NCBI RefSeq assembly: GCF_009647655.1
Contig: NZ_WJFD01000002.1
Coordinates: forward strand, 62,001 to 126,000
DNA: 64,000 nt
DNA from: Chitinophaga sp. SYP-B3965
Lineage (GTDB): Bacteria > Bacteroidota > Bacteroidia > Chitinophagales > Chitinophagaceae
Direction: 5' to 3'
Shown in pieces: positions 53,916 through 63,572 of the stretch. Both the position numbers and the translations under genes were made by a program. Numbering within the stretch: the first letter of the stretch is position 1; each line of letters opens with the position of its first letter. A model generated the notes under the pieces. It had not been told where the DNA came from. It did not search any database and was given only the letters and a program-made list of their open reading frames with translations.

Positions 53916-56852
53916 TTAATATCCGAATATCTCTTCCAGCGTTACTTTCTGTACATCGCCATACTTTTTCAGGTCATCCAGTTTAATGCGTTTCTCAGAC
54001 GCCAGGATGCAGTATGAATAAGGCTTTCCGGCTATGTTTTGATCGTGCAGTTGCTTCACATCGTCAAAGTTCAGCTTGTCTACACTTTCATATACTGTTT
54101 TACGTATATCAGTATTCAGGCCCAGTTTCTGTGCGCCCAGGTAGCTGAAAATAATACCGTCTTGTGTGATGCGTTCCGTTTCAATATCTTTCTTCATGCT
54201 GCTGCGCGCAGTTTCAAAAGACTTCTCTGCTTTAGGAATAGTCGTTAACAATTCATTCATGCCTGCAATCGCTTCGTTCACTTTATCTGCCTGGCTGCCT
54301 ACATAAGCCAGCACCGCATAACGGTCTGTTTTCTTATTGGGCGCTGCGTAAAAAGCATACGTAGAATAAGCCAGCGCTTTGGATTCGCGGATGGTCTGGA
54401 ACACAATAGAACCCATACCTCCTCCAAAATAAGAGTTGAAGAGGTTTATTACTGCGGTGTTGGATGGATTAAACACATCCCCGTTACGTACCCAGTTCAC
54501 TTCTGCCTGCACCATGTCGTAGTCTGCAAACAAAACTTTATTACTGCTCTGCACAGTTTTCTCAAACTGTTTTGCAGGCATGTCTGCTTTGAAAGCAGCT
54601 GGTTGCTGATGCAGTTTGAAAACGGCTGCAGATGTTGCTGCCAGATCATTAGGACCGTAATAAATAACCGTGTGTTTATAGTTCGGCAGTTCGTGCAGGA
54701 TGTCTGTTAGTTCCTTTGCCGTTAGCGCATCCAGTTCTTCTTTGCTCAGCTGGTTATTGAACGGATTTTTAGCCCCGTATGTTGCGTAAGACCTCAAACC
54801 ACTTAAGATCTGGGCTTTATTCAGTTTACTATCTGAACGGGATTTCGCGATCCGGTTCTTGAAACCAACCAGCGCTTTTTCATCCGGTTTGCAATTAGCG
54901 ATCACATGATCAAACAATTGCACCGCTTTGTCGAAATTCTCCTGTAAGCCGGTGATGGTAATGGTTGTTTCTTCTGCTCCGGCAGCGAGGTTAAAGGAAC
55001 AGGCAATATTGTAGAATTGCTTGCTGATCTCTTCTGAAGAATATTTGTCCGTACCCAGGAATTGCAGGTATTGGGCTGCTATCGGGAGTTTGTTATTGCT
55101 CCAGCTGCCCATGTTAAAACGGTAGTAAAGGCGGAAAAGGGAATTATCCTTGTTCTGCACATACAACAGGTCCGTATTGCCCACTTTTCCTTTCTGGATG
55201 TCTTTGTCGTAATCCAGCCAGAGTGGTTTTACAGGCGTTTCCGGCAGGGCGGCTACACTCTTCAGGAATTCAGATTGCGCATCGCGGTTTACTTCTACCG
55301 GGGTGATCGGTGGTTTTTCCACTTTCTCAATATTCTTATCTTCTCCCTTACGTTTGTACAACAGCACATAACTATCGCTCATGTATTTGTTCGCAAAATC
55401 AACGATCTGTTGTTTGGTTACTTTGCGCATGTCCTCTACATAGGAAACATCATACAACCAGTTCTTGCCGGAATGTTTGATGAAGCCATCCATCAGGCTG
55501 GTAGCGCGATTTTCGTTGCTTTCCAGTCCCTGGATCTCGTACAGTTTGAAGTTGTTAACGATCGCAGTGATGAGGGATTCATCAAATTCACCTTTCTTCA
55601 GAATATCCAGCTGGCCCAGCAGCAGGTCTTTCACTTCATCCAGCGTTTGGCCTTCTTTGGCGCGGCCGCTTAAAGCAAATACGGTATAGTCTTTCCAGGG
55701 CAGTGTGCTTACGCTGGCACCCAGTACTTTTTGTTGTTTGTTCAGGTTAAGGTCCAGCAGACCAGCCTTTCCGTTGGAAAGGATCTGGGAAAGCACCGTG
55801 AGGATAACGGAAGATTTAGTATCCAGGGCGCCCGGCATGCGATAAGCCAGGTTCACATTCTCTGCATCAGGTCCAAATACATCCTTCACAATGGGTTTTG
55901 TAATTGGCGCTTCGGCAGGAGCTTTATATTCCTTCACCGGCTTGGCTTTCATATAACCAAACTGCTGATCGATACGTTTGATCACATAGTCAGGATCAAA
56001 GTCACCCGCAAATATGATGGCCATATTATTAGGTACATAATACTCATTATAGAACTGGCGGATAGCCTTCAGGGAAGGGTTCTTCAGATGTTCTACTGTT
56101 CCTATGGTAGACTGCTGCCCGTAATTATGCGTAGGGAATAAATTGAACAGCATGGCTTCGTACATTTTGCGGCCATCGTTATCCAGCCCACGGTTCTTCT
56201 CTTCGTATACGGCTTCCAGCTCTGTATGGAAGATCCGGAAAATGGGATCACGGAAACGTTCTGCCTGCACTGCCAGGAATTTATCTACTGCCGTGGAAGG
56301 AATGTCTTCCTCATAAACAGTTTCCTCTACCCAGGTATGGGCATTGGTTCCCTGAGCGCCCATGTTCGTCATCATCTTATCATACTCATTGGCTATGGCG
56401 AATTTAGCGGCAGCGCCGGACATGCTGTCTATCTGTTTGTAGATAGCCTTGCGTTTTTCGGCATCGGTGGTTTTGTTATAAGTGTCGTACAGGCCCTCTA
56501 CCTTATCCAGCAAAGGTTTTTCTTTGGCCCAGTCCAGGGAGCCAAACTTTGTGGTGCCTTTAAATAACAGGTGTTCCAGGTAGTGTGCAAGGCCGGTATG
56601 GTCTTTAGGATCACTATTGCTACCTGCGCGAACCCCTATGAGGGTTTGGATACGTGGGTCTTTTTTATTCACACTAAGGATAACGGTGAGGCCATTCTTT
56701 AATGTGTAAAAGCGTGCCTGCATTGGGTCTCCGGTTATATACCGGTAGGTATAGCCGCCAGAAGTGGCGTCTTTCCACTGGTGCTTTTCCTGGGCTGATA
56801 ATTGTACAGTCCCGGCCAGCAGCAGCCATAAAACAAGGGAGGTTATTCTCAT
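53916..56852 (-). CDS. M16-family zinc metallopeptidase (pitrilysin-like)
   Basis: 978-residue secreted peptidase. Signal MRITSLVLWLLLAGTVQLSAQ; inverted zinc motif HxxEH as H90-Y-L-E93-H94 in GLAHYLEHLLFKGT, with the third ligand Glu in the downstream helix (EAVYEEKNRG region). The second half is a catalytically inactive M16 repeat (KSLAYSTYAFYAAPNK). Length matches the two-domain pitrilysin group. Likely digests peptides in the periplasm. Confidence 0.95.
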   Translation of the reverse strand: MRITSLVLWLLLAGTVQLSAQEKHQWKDATSGGYTYRYITGDPMQARFYTLKNGLTVILSVNKKDPRIQTLIGVRAGSNSDPKDHTGLAHYLEHLLFKGTTKFGSLDWAKEKPLLDKVEGLYDTYNKTTDAEKRKAIYKQIDSMSGAAAKFAIANEYDKMMTNMGAQGTNAHTWVEETVYEEDIPSTAVDKFLAVQAERFRDPIFRIFHTELEAVYEEKNRGLDNDGRKMYEAMLFNLFPTHNYGQQSTIGTVEHLKNPSLKAIRQFYNEYYVPNNMAIIFAGDFDPDYVIKRIDQQFGYMKAKPVKEYKAPAEAPITKPIVKDVFGPDAENVNLAYRMPGALDTKSSVILTVLSQILSNGKAGLLDLNLNKQQKVLGASVSTLPWKDYTVFALSGRAKEGQTLDEVKDLLLGQLDILKKGEFDESLITAIVNNFKLYEIQGLESNENRATSLMDGFIKHSGKNWLYDVSYVEDMRKVTKQQIVDFANKYMSDSYVLLYKRKGEDKNIEKVEKPPITPVEVNRDAQSEFLKSVAALPETPVKPLWLDYDKDIQKGKVGNTDLLYVQNKDNSLFRLYYRFNMGSWSNNKLPIAAQYLQFLGTDKYSSEEISKQFYNIACSFNLAAGAEETTITITGLQENFDKAVQLFDHVIANCKPDEKALVGFKNRIAKSRSDSKLNKAQILSGLRSYATYGAKNPFNNQLSKEELDALTAKELTDILHELPNYKHTVIYYGPNDLAATSAAVFKLHQQPAAFKADMPAKQFEKTVQSSNKVLFADYDMVQAEVNWVRNGDVFNPSNTAVINLFNSYFGGGMGSIVFQTIRESKALAYSTYAFYAAPNKKTDRYAVLAYVGSQADKVNEAIAGMNELLTTIPKAEKSFETARSSMKKDIETERITQDGIIFSYLGAQKLGLNTDIRKTVYESVDKLNFDDVKQLHDQNIAGKPYSYCILASEKRIKLDDLKKYGDVQKVTLEEIFGY

Positions 56853-56880
56853 ACAGTTGGTTTAAAAAAATTGATCTTTT

Positions 56881-56888
56881 CAAATATA
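56881..56888 (-). promoter_or_regulatory. -7 box of the M16 gene
   Basis: TATATTTG on the minus strand, exact TAnnTTTG; leader of about 24 nt. Confidence 0.45.
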
Positions 56889-56972
56889 AAAAATGCCGGA
56901 GGACATTCAACGGCCAGATCAGGATTTTTCTACGCCAGAAAGGATGAGCGGAAGATTTTGGGGATGGGGATT

Positions 56973-57305
56973 TTATCTGTAGATCATATTGCCTGCATAT
57001 ACACGGCTACCGGTTACAGGGCCGGGAGTGGTCAGGAACAGGGTATCTGTTTTAACATATAATACGTGATAGTGGTTTGTTACATATAAGTTATGATCCC
57101 CGCGGTAAGACTGGAACAGGCTATCTGGCAAATATACCAGGGACTCCGTAGCCTCAGGAACAGGCAATTGTGCCGTACTGCCAGGTATGGATGCAGATGC
57201 TGCAAAGCCTTCTAAGGATGTGGGGGTTTCAGGTAACCTTAAATTGGTGGCATGCATGAACACAATGAAAGTCACTACAGCTACAAACATCAGGATAGAT
57301 CGCAT
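56973..57305 (-). CDS. small exported protein, unknown
   Basis: 110 residues. One N-terminal hydrophobic stretch (ILMFVAVVTFIVFM) as signal or anchor, a P/S/T-rich middle, then LYVTNHYHVLYVKTDTLFLTTPG. No recognised family. Between the M16 peptidase and the outer-membrane-protein operon on the same strand, 121 nt from the latter. Confidence 0.55.
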   Translation of the reverse strand: MRSILMFVAVVTFIVFMHATNLRLPETPTSLEGFAASASIPGSTAQLPVPEATESLVYLPDSLFQSYRGDHNLYVTNHYHVLYVKTDTLFLTTPGPVTGSRVYAGNMIYR

Positions 57306-57426
57306 ACTTTTTTGGATTTGTGGTTGTACAGTTTTAATAGGATAAAGGAAATGAGGGGATTGTTACCCCTTCCTTTCAAAATTCATCCGGTTATAAATAG
57401 AATATGTGCTCTTACTCTTTGCTCAT

Positions 57427-58356
57427 TTAGAATCCGTTGAACCGGAAACCCACTGAAAAAGGGTATTGTTCCAGTCCATAATCATGTAAAGGAGTGAGCG
57501 CAAAGTTACTATATAGTTTAATAGGACCATACGCAATCTCTCCGGTAAGGCCTAAACGCCATTTATTTAGGCTGAAATCGTCTGTGTGCCTCACTTTACC
57601 TCTTTCTTCACTTATTTGTTTGGTGCGTGATTTCAGCAAATATCCGCCGGAAAAGCCCAAACTCATTTCAAAAGAGCGTCCCGGACGGGCTGGATTTGAG
57701 TTAAAATTCAGCATTACAGGGATCGTCAGATATTGTGCAAACAGCTTGTTTTTGGAAAACCCTACTGTATCACGAATGATAGTGGTAGGATAACCAGCCA
57801 CATAGGTGATATTCCGTGCAAACCGATAGTTATTCATTTCTACACCTAAAGCGTAGATAAGGTTCAATTTATGCTGATGAATATTTAGGCGCTGCATCAC
57901 CACCCATATATTAAAATTGACTGATTTTCCCGTCATAAGTTTAAATTCAGACGGTGTTAATGGCTCACTGGCCCTCCGTGGGGCGAATTTATTGAGCGCG
58001 GCGCCGGAGTAATCAAAGCTGGCTTCCCCTGCTGCAGTAAGATTGGGGTAATTGTAATTCTGCTGGTTCTGCGGGTAAAGGGACATAACCATTGCGCCCG
58101 GATAATTGCTCCGGTCCCGGTAATTATTAAAGCCTACGTCAAAAACCAGCCATTTGGTATGGAGGTTCTTTTTCAGTTTCTGGCGGGCATATGCCGTATC
58201 CTGGTATGCTTTGAATACACTTTTCCCTCTGTCGTTCTTCCCCTTTACAATAACCAAACCCTTGATCTGGATGGTGTCCAAAGACTCCTGCTGAGCAAAA
58301 GCGCCGCCCATTGCAAGGATCATTGTAAGAATGGTGAGTAAAAATTTTCGCTTCAT
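57427..58356 (-). CDS. outer-membrane beta-barrel protein of the second ECF operon
   Basis: 309 residues. The ATG at 58356 gives the signal peptide MKRKFLLTILTMILAMGGAFAQ. The mature part has alternating strands with a typical outer-membrane end (LEQYPFSVGFRFNGF, ending in aromatic F). Resembles the PorT-like/Omp28-class beta-barrels common in Bacteroidota. It follows the anti-sigma-like gene by 25 nt and so is probably a target of, or sensor for, that system. Confidence 0.78.
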   Translation of the reverse strand: MKRKFLLTILTMILAMGGAFAQQESLDTIQIKGLVIVKGKNDRGKSVFKAYQDTAYARQKLKKNLHTKWLVFDVGFNNYRDRSNYPGAMVMSLYPQNQQNYNYPNLTAAGEASFDYSGAALNKFAPRRASEPLTPSEFKLMTGKSVNFNIWVVMQRLNIHQHKLNLIYALGVEMNNYRFARNITYVAGYPTTIIRDTVGFSKNKLFAQYLTIPVMLNFNSNPARPGRSFEMSLGFSGGYLLKSRTKQISEERGKVRHTDDFSLNKWRLGLTGEIAYGPIKLYSNFALTPLHDYGLEQYPFSVGFRFNGF

Positions 58357-58381
58357 ATGACTGTGCCGTTTTACCGGTTCG

Positions 58382-59422
58382 TTATTTATTTTTCTTTCTG
58401 GCAAAGAACCTTGCCACATTAGTTACCTTATCCAGCACTTTGCTTTCCAACCCGTTACCTGTAACAGACATGATCAGTTCTCCGGGTTCTGCTGCCGGTG
58501 CAGGAGTTGCCAGGGAAGTGGGGGTACCTACTTCTATAGAAGGGCGGTTGGCCGCTACTTCACTACCCGGGATCTGTTTCAGCTGTTGCGAGATATCCTG
58601 TGCAATGGCTTTATTATTAAGCTGTTCTGCCGGTTTTTCCGTTGGAATATTTGTTAGGTCTGCTGTATTAGCTGCGGCTAAAAGGGTTTCTTCTTTTACA
58701 GGAGCTGCATCCTGGCGAACAGCTTTGGGTGCACTTTTAGGAGCAATAGCCGCTACTGCAGGGGCTGTTGCTACGTTTCCTGTTGTTGCCGCTGTTTCCG
58801 GAGTTGTTACTGCTGGATTTGTAGTTGTTGCGGTTGCGGCTCCCGTTGTTCCAGATTCAGGAACTGCTGTTTCCGGAACTGTTACTGCCGGTTGCTTCAC
58901 AGCCACTATATTTTTTGTTTCCGTTGTATCTGATAATGTGAGGAAGAATAATGCCCCGGCCACTACAGCTGCGGCTCCCCACCAATAAGCAGGACGGATC
59001 GCTATCCGGCGGCTGGTTTTACGATACAGCACCGATCTATCTTCAAAACGAACTGAAGTATCTGCGGCTACCTTAGTGGCCTGCCAGATCTTTAACTCCT
59101 GCTGTACATGCGCATGCTGAGAAACAAATTGTTCAAAAGCCGCTTTCTCCTGCTGGTTCAGCTCCCCGTCTATATAACTTAAAAGATGGCTTTCGTAAGT
59201 CTGGAGGCTTATTTCACTACCACGGTAAAGGGAAGCCTTGTTGCTGAACACCATGATTTCCGGCTGCAGGCGGGTGGACATCAAAACGTCCAGCTCTGCC
59301 TGGAATTGCGGATGCATTTCCAAAAAGCTTTCCAGGGCCGCTATCTCTTCGGCCTGCAGTTCACCGTCTACATAACTGTAGAGGTAATCTTCGTAATTTG
59401 ATATGTTGATGTCTGTTGACAT
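58382..59422 (-). CDS. anti-sigma-like membrane protein with duplicated N-terminal domain
   Basis: 346 residues. The cytosolic part has two tandem copies of an anti-sigma-like helical module: residues about 10-67 (YEDYLYSYVDGELQAEEIAAL) and about 75-133 (YESHLLSYIDGELNQQEKAAF), both ending in SLYR or SVLYR. A membrane helix at about 145-162 (WWGAAAVVAGALFFLTL) is followed by a long A/T/V/P-rich periplasmic tail. No zinc ligands (HxxxCxxC) are present. Downstream of the ECF sigma gene by 27 nt, so it is its likely anti-sigma factor. Confidence 0.85.
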   Translation of the reverse strand: MSTDINISNYEDYLYSYVDGELQAEEIAALESFLEMHPQFQAELDVLMSTRLQPEIMVFSNKASLYRGSEISLQTYESHLLSYIDGELNQQEKAAFEQFVSQHAHVQQELKIWQATKVAADTSVRFEDRSVLYRKTSRRIAIRPAYWWGAAAVVAGALFFLTLSDTTETKNIVAVKQPAVTVPETAVPESGTTGAATATTTNPAVTTPETAATTGNVATAPAVAAIAPKSAPKAVRQDAAPVKEETLLAAANTADLTNIPTEKPAEQLNNKAIAQDISQQLKQIPGSEVAANRPSIEVGTPTSLATPAPAAEPGELIMSVTGNGLESKVLDKVTNVARFFARKKNK

Positions 59423-59449
59423 AAAATGCTGATTTTGAATACCTTTTAC

Positions 59450-59935
59450 CTAGATCACATTTTCCATCTTAACCAGGTATTCCTTCAGATGGGCCCTTGC
59501 CCGGTGCAGATAAACCTTTACCTGTGAGGGGTTTAAATGCATTATTTCTCCAATCTCCTCATAGCTGTACCCTTCGTAATCTTTCAATAACACCAGGGAT
59601 CGCTGTACATCACTTAACCGGTCCAGCGCCTTTTCTATAATATGGCGGGCGTTGTGTATTTTTTGTTCAGCCACCTTCGCCTCCTCCTTAAACTCCTCCA
59701 CCAGCGTGATCCGCTTCACTTTCCGCACATGATCTATCATATTATGGTACGCTACGGTAAACAAATAACTCTTGGCCTTCTCAAAAGGCACATCAGTACA
59801 ATGTTTCCATAATATTTCAAACGCGTTCTGTACCACATCCCTGGCATCTTCAGTGTGTTCGAGATTCTTCACAATGAACCGGAAGAGATTATCGCTATAC
59901 AGATCTACGCATTTGTTGTACTCCTTTTCCGTCAT
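59450..59935 (-). CDS. ECF-type RNA polymerase sigma factor (second)
   Basis: 161-residue sigma factor: region 2 as DLYSDNLFRFIVKNLEHTEDARDVVQNAFEILW and YLFTVAYHNMIDHVRK, region 4 as LSDVQRSLVLLKDYEGYSYEEIGEIMHLNPSQVKVYLHRARAHLKEYL. First gene of a sigma / anti-sigma / outer-membrane-protein operon. A perfect 20-bp palindrome lies about 55 bp upstream. Confidence 0.95.
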   Translation of the reverse strand: MTEKEYNKCVDLYSDNLFRFIVKNLEHTEDARDVVQNAFEILWKHCTDVPFEKAKSYLFTVAYHNMIDHVRKVKRITLVEEFKEEAKVAEQKIHNARHIIEKALDRLSDVQRSLVLLKDYEGYSYEEIGEIMHLNPSQVKVYLHRARAHLKEYLVKMENVI

Positions 59936-59988
59936 CCGGCGCTATGGCTTTTGAGTGCAAATTTCCGACATTTTGTTTACAAGTGCTC

Positions 59989-60008
59989 CTTTCCGATGCA
60001 TCGGAAAG
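59989..60008. promoter_or_regulatory. perfect 20-bp palindrome upstream of the ECF gene
   Basis: CTTTCCGATG-CATCGGAAAG, uninterrupted. It could be an operator for a dimeric regulator or a stem without loop; no T-run follows. It lies 54-73 bp upstream of the ECF ATG. Confidence 0.55.
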
Positions 60009-60262
60009 CAAAAAAGCCACTTTTTACCAGCTCCATGACTATATTTCCACAACGTGCCGCCTTCTGATGACTTCAGGGACATCCCGGCCTTTGCCAGTTT
60101 CCCAACGGATCAGTGAGCGTACAGTACCTTTCGTCATTTATTACCGTCTATGATAATTGTATGACGCTGGGCGACTCTTAAATGTTACACATCGGTCAAA
60201 CTTTTTATCATTGGGGAGATTCCACTCCTTTCCCGCTGAATTACTAGATACATTTAAACCCC

Positions 60263-60270
60263 TAACTTTG
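60263..60270 (+). promoter_or_regulatory. -7 box of kbl
   Basis: TAACTTTG, exact TAnnTTTG, 28 nt before the ATG; no clear -33 element. Confidence 0.45.
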
Positions 60271-60298
60271 TCAGATACAGGATAAAACACGCGATAAC

Positions 60299-61501
60299 AT
60301 GAACCAACATTTCATCAAACGTTTACAACAGGAGCTGGATGAAATACAAACCGCCGGCTTATACAAGAACGAGCGGATCATTACGTCCGAACAGGGCGCC
60401 GAAATTAAAGTGGGTGGCAAAACGGTTATTAACCTTTGCGCCAACAATTACCTCGGCCTCTCTTCTCATCCCAAAGTAGTGTCTGCTGCTAAAAAAGCAA
60501 TTGATACCCATGGCTATGGCATGAGCAGCGTACGTTTCATTTGCGGCACCCAGGATATTCACCGGGAACTGGAAGAAAAGATCTCCAAATTCCTGGGCAC
60601 GGAGGATACCATTCTGTATGTGGCAGCCTTTGATGCTAACGGCGGCGTGTTTGAACCCCTGTTCTCAGAACAGGATGCCATCATTTCCGATGCATTAAAC
60701 CATGCCTCCATTATAGATGGCGTACGCCTCTGTAAAGCACAGCGCTTCCGTTATGAACACAATAACATGGAAGACCTGGAAGCAAAACTCAAGGAATCTC
60801 AGGGTGCCCGCAGCCGCGTGATCGTTACGGATGGCTCTTTCAGCATGGACGGCACCATTGCACAATTAGACAAGATCTGCGACCTCGCTGATAAATACAA
60901 TGCCATCGTGATGTCCGACGAAAGCCATTCTTCCGGCTTTTTAGGCAAAACAGGCCGTGGCACACATGAATATCGTGGTGTAATGGGCCGGGTAGATATT
61001 ATTACCGGCACCCTGGGTAAAGCCCTGGGCGGAGCATCCGGCGGTTTTACCAGCGGCAGCAAAGAAATGATAGACATACTGCGCCAGCGCAGCCGGCCCT
61101 ATCTCTTCTCCAATTCAGTAGCCCCCAGCATCGTTGGCGCTTCCATTGCAGTATTGGATATGCTCAGCGAAACCACTGAACTGAGGGATAAACTCGAATT
61201 CAACACTAAATACTTCCGTGAAAAAATGACGGCAGCGGGATTTGACATCAAACCAGGCGATCACCCCATCGTTCCGGTGATGCTGTATGATGCCAAACTC
61301 AGCAAAGAATTTGCCGACAAACTTTTACAGGAAGGTATTTACGTGATCGGGTTCTTCTTCCCTGTTGTGCCGAAAGGCCAGGCGAGGATCCGTGTGCAGC
61401 TCAGTGCAGCACATAGCCAGGAACAGCTGGATAAGGCTATCACCGCCTTCACCAAGATCGGACGGGAACTTGGCGTAATCAAAGAACCTGTAACCATATA
61501 A
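60299..61501 (+). CDS. kbl: glycine C-acetyltransferase (2-amino-3-ketobutyrate CoA ligase)
   Basis: 400-residue PLP enzyme cleaving 2-amino-3-ketobutyrate with CoA to glycine and acetyl-CoA in threonine breakdown. Landmarks: [69 protein letters not shown] and the PLP lysine in [17 protein letters not shown] fits better than serine palmitoyltransferase or BioF because of the [12 protein letters not shown] segment. No tdh next to it. Confidence 0.94.
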   Translation: MNQHFIKRLQQELDEIQTAGLYKNERIITSEQGAEIKVGGKTVINLCANNYLGLSSHPKVVSAAKKAIDTHGYGMSSVRFICGTQDIHRELEEKISKFLGTEDTILYVAAFDANGGVFEPLFSEQDAIISDALNHASIIDGVRLCKAQRFRYEHNNMEDLEAKLKESQGARSRVIVTDGSFSMDGTIAQLDKICDLADKYNAIVMSDESHSSGFLGKTGRGTHEYRGVMGRVDIITGTLGKALGGASGGFTSGSKEMIDILRQRSRPYLFSNSVAPSIVGASIAVLDMLSETTELRDKLEFNTKYFREKMTAAGFDIKPGDHPIVPVMLYDAKLSKEFADKLLQEGIYVIGFFFPVVPKGQARIRVQLSAAHSQEQLDKAITAFTKIGRELGVIKEPVTI

Positions 61502-61517
61502 TAATTTATTGATTAAG

Positions 61518-61548
61518 AAAGGCTCCGATCCAGATCGGGGCCTTTTTT
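61518..61548 (+). terminator. terminator after kbl
   Basis: AAAGGCTCCGATC-CA-GATCGGGGCCTTT followed by TTTTA. Confidence 0.85.
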
Positions 61549-61554
61549 TATTCC

Positions 61555-61589
61555 TTTCCGTAAAATCCATTCCGCATCCCTTACTTTTG
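61555..61589 (+). promoter_or_regulatory. promoter candidate of the class D beta-lactamase gene
   Basis: TACTTTTG at 61582-61589 is an exact TAnnTTTG; TTTC at 61555-61558 may be a weak -33 element 23 bp upstream. Leader of about 25 nt. Confidence 0.4.
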
Positions 61590-61617
61590 CAGCATTACCG
61601 TTAAAAACAGATACCAG

Positions 61618-62421
61618 ATGAAAACGTTCGGCCTGCTTATGCTGTCCGCCACTTTATGGCTGAGTGCGTGCTCCCCCAACAATGTAGAAGATGCAAAGAA
61701 CTGGGAGAAATATTTTACACAACACAAGCTGGAAGGCTGTTTTATGCTGTTCGACAATGGGCAGGGTACTTTCAAAGTGTATAATATAGATCGTGCCAAA
61801 GAGCGGTTTATCCCTGCTTCCACCTTTAAGATCTTCAATTCCCTGGTAGGTTTGCAAACCGGCGTGATCAGCGATACCAATATGGTCATAAAATGGGATA
61901 GCGTTAAACGCTGGAATGACGACTGGAATAAAGACCTCACTATGGCACAGGCTTTCAGGTTATCTTCTGTTGGTTACTACCAGGAAGTAGCCCGCCGCGT
62001 TGGTAAGGATACCATGCAGCGCTGGCTGGATTCCGTACAGTACGGCAATCACAGGATCAGCAAAGTAGATTCCTTCTGGCTGGATAATTCCCTGCAAATT
62101 TCCCCTGATGAAGAACTGGGCTTTGTAAAGCAACTATATTTCAATCAACTTCCTTTCCAGCAAAGGGTACAGGAATTAGTAAGCGCTGTGATGGTGCAGG
62201 AAACCACACCTAAATATAAACTGGCCTATAAAACCGGCTGGGGCATAGTGGGCCCTAAAAATATTATCTGGATCGCCGGCTGGATCGAGGAAAATAAACA
62301 CCCCTGTTTCTTCGTCCTGAACTTTGAAACAGAAGATAAGAACCTGGATGTCCGCAAAGTAAGAATGGAGATCCTGCGCAACATCCTCACGGAAGAAGGC
62401 TTCTTTAAAGGCGAAAAATAG
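61618..62421 (+). CDS. class D (OXA-type) beta-lactamase lipoprotein
   Basis: 267 residues. Lipobox LSAC (Cys 18) predicts a lipoprotein. All class D motifs are present: S68-T-F-K71 (nucleophile and carbamylated Lys), S-x-V as S116-S-V118, Y-G-N at 142-144, W154 in DSFWLD (a residue that steadies the carbamate in OXA enzymes) and K205-T-G207 in KTGWG. An active beta-lactamase is likely; spectrum cannot be predicted. Codon and context look native, with no mobile element near. Confidence 0.92.
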   Translation: MKTFGLLMLSATLWLSACSPNNVEDAKNWEKYFTQHKLEGCFMLFDNGQGTFKVYNIDRAKERFIPASTFKIFNSLVGLQTGVISDTNMVIKWDSVKRWNDDWNKDLTMAQAFRLSSVGYYQEVARRVGKDTMQRWLDSVQYGNHRISKVDSFWLDNSLQISPDEELGFVKQLYFNQLPFQQRVQELVSAVMVQETTPKYKLAYKTGWGIVGPKNIIWIAGWIEENKHPCFFVLNFETEDKNLDVRKVRMEILRNILTEEGFFKGEK

Positions 62422-62461
62422 GGTTCCCTGTTAAAAAACTCCTAAATCCTTTTATAACATC

Positions 62462-62492
62462 CTTGTAATACGTTATAAAAAAATTATTTTTG
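62462..62492 (+). promoter_or_regulatory. promoter candidate of the Bat-type operon
   Basis: CTTG then, 19 bp later, TATTTTTG (exact TAnnTTTG). The leader contains CCCCGG-CAATGA-CCGGGG (62502-62519). Confidence 0.5.
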
Positions 62493-62534
62493 AACTACTT
62501 GCCCCGGCAATGACCGGGGTAAGTCATTTTAACC

Positions 62535-63572
62535 ATGTTAAGATTTCAACATACAGAATACCTCTGGGCTTTTGTGCTCCTGATCGTACTGGTACTGGCT
62601 TTCGCCTGGGTTACCTGGTGGAAACGCAGGTCGGTTCGCCGTTTAGGTGATCCCGTTATGGTGGAAAAGCTCTTCAGTGGCTATTCCCGCCGCCTCTTTA
62701 CCGTCAAATTCCTCTTGCTTTTTATTGCCTTCTTCTTTGGGGTGATAGGGCTGGCCAATCTCCAGAAAGGTAGCCGTGTTGAAAAGATCACCCGCAAAGG
62801 GGTAGATGTGATCATCGCACTGGATGTGAGCAAAAGTATGCTGGCCACAGATGCCAAACCAGACCGCCTCACCCGGGCTAAACAATTGGTGATCAAACTC
62901 ATGGAGAAACTGGATAATGACCGGGTAGGTATTGTGGTATTTGCTGGCAATGCATATCTGCAAATGCCCCTCACCGTAGATTATTCCGCTGCGCGGATGT
63001 ACCTGGGCAGCATTTCCCCGGACCTCATTCCCAAACAAGGCACGGAGATCAATGAAGCCATCCGCGTAAGCGATGAAGCTTTCAATAAAAAAGAACGCAA
63101 ACACAAAGCCCTCATCATCATTTCCGATGGGGAAGATCATAATGAAGGCGCCATCGCTGAAGCCAGGAAAGCATTGGAAAATGGTGTAGTGATCAATACA
63201 GTGGGTATTGGTTCTCCTACCGGTTCTCCCCTGCCTGATCCTGAAAACGGTGGTGTAAAAAAGGATCGCGAAGGCAATACCGTGATCTCCAAATTAAATG
63301 AAGATGCCCTGAAATCCCTTGCTGCTGAAGGAAAAGGAATGTACCTGCACCTGATGAACAATACGGACGAAGTGGTGGAAGCCCTGGCTACCAAAATAGA
63401 CAGGATGGAACAGAAAGAATTCGGAGAAAATGTGTTCACTGATTACAATAGCTATTTTCAATATTTCCTGGGCATCAGCCTCCTGCTGATCCTGCTGGAA
63501 TTCTTTATACCGGAAGGCAAAAAGAAAAAAGCAGAAGAACTGCCCGGACTTAAAACTGCGCAAGCCAAATGA
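62535..63572 (+). CDS. VWA-domain membrane protein (BatA/BatB-like)
   Basis: 345 residues. Two N-terminal helices (about 10-28 and 55-75) and one C-terminal helix (about 308-325) flank a von Willebrand A domain with a complete MIDAS: DVSKSM (DxSxS) and later T/D ligands in GTEINEA and IISDGEDHNEG. This is the BatA/BatB type of the Bacteroides aerotolerance operon, whose molecular role is unsettled. Overlaps the next gene by 4 bp. Confidence 0.92.
   Translation: MLRFQHTEYLWAFVLLIVLVLAFAWVTWWKRRSVRRLGDPVMVEKLFSGYSRRLFTVKFLLLFIAFFFGVIGLANLQKGSRVEKITRKGVDVIIALDVSKSMLATDAKPDRLTRAKQLVIKLMEKLDNDRVGIVVFAGNAYLQMPLTVDYSAARMYLGSISPDLIPKQGTEINEAIRVSDEAFNKKERKHKALIIISDGEDHNEGAIAEARKALENGVVINTVGIGSPTGSPLPDPENGGVKKDREGNTVISKLNEDALKSLAAEGKGMYLHLMNNTDEVVEALATKIDRMEQKEFGENVFTDYNSYFQYFLGISLLLILLEFFIPEGKKKKAEELPGLKTAQAK

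Larger units (their letters stand above)
59936..60298. other. divergent intergenic region between ECF operon and kbl
   Basis: 363 bp. It holds the palindrome, a GAAATTTG (minus strand, one mismatch from the -7 box) near the ECF gene, and TAACTTTG at 60263-60270 for kbl. No coding segment supported. Confidence 0.6.

Noticed and set aside
61618..62421. Recently acquired resistance island
   Set aside because: No transposase, integron site, direct repeats or codon-use shift around the class D gene.
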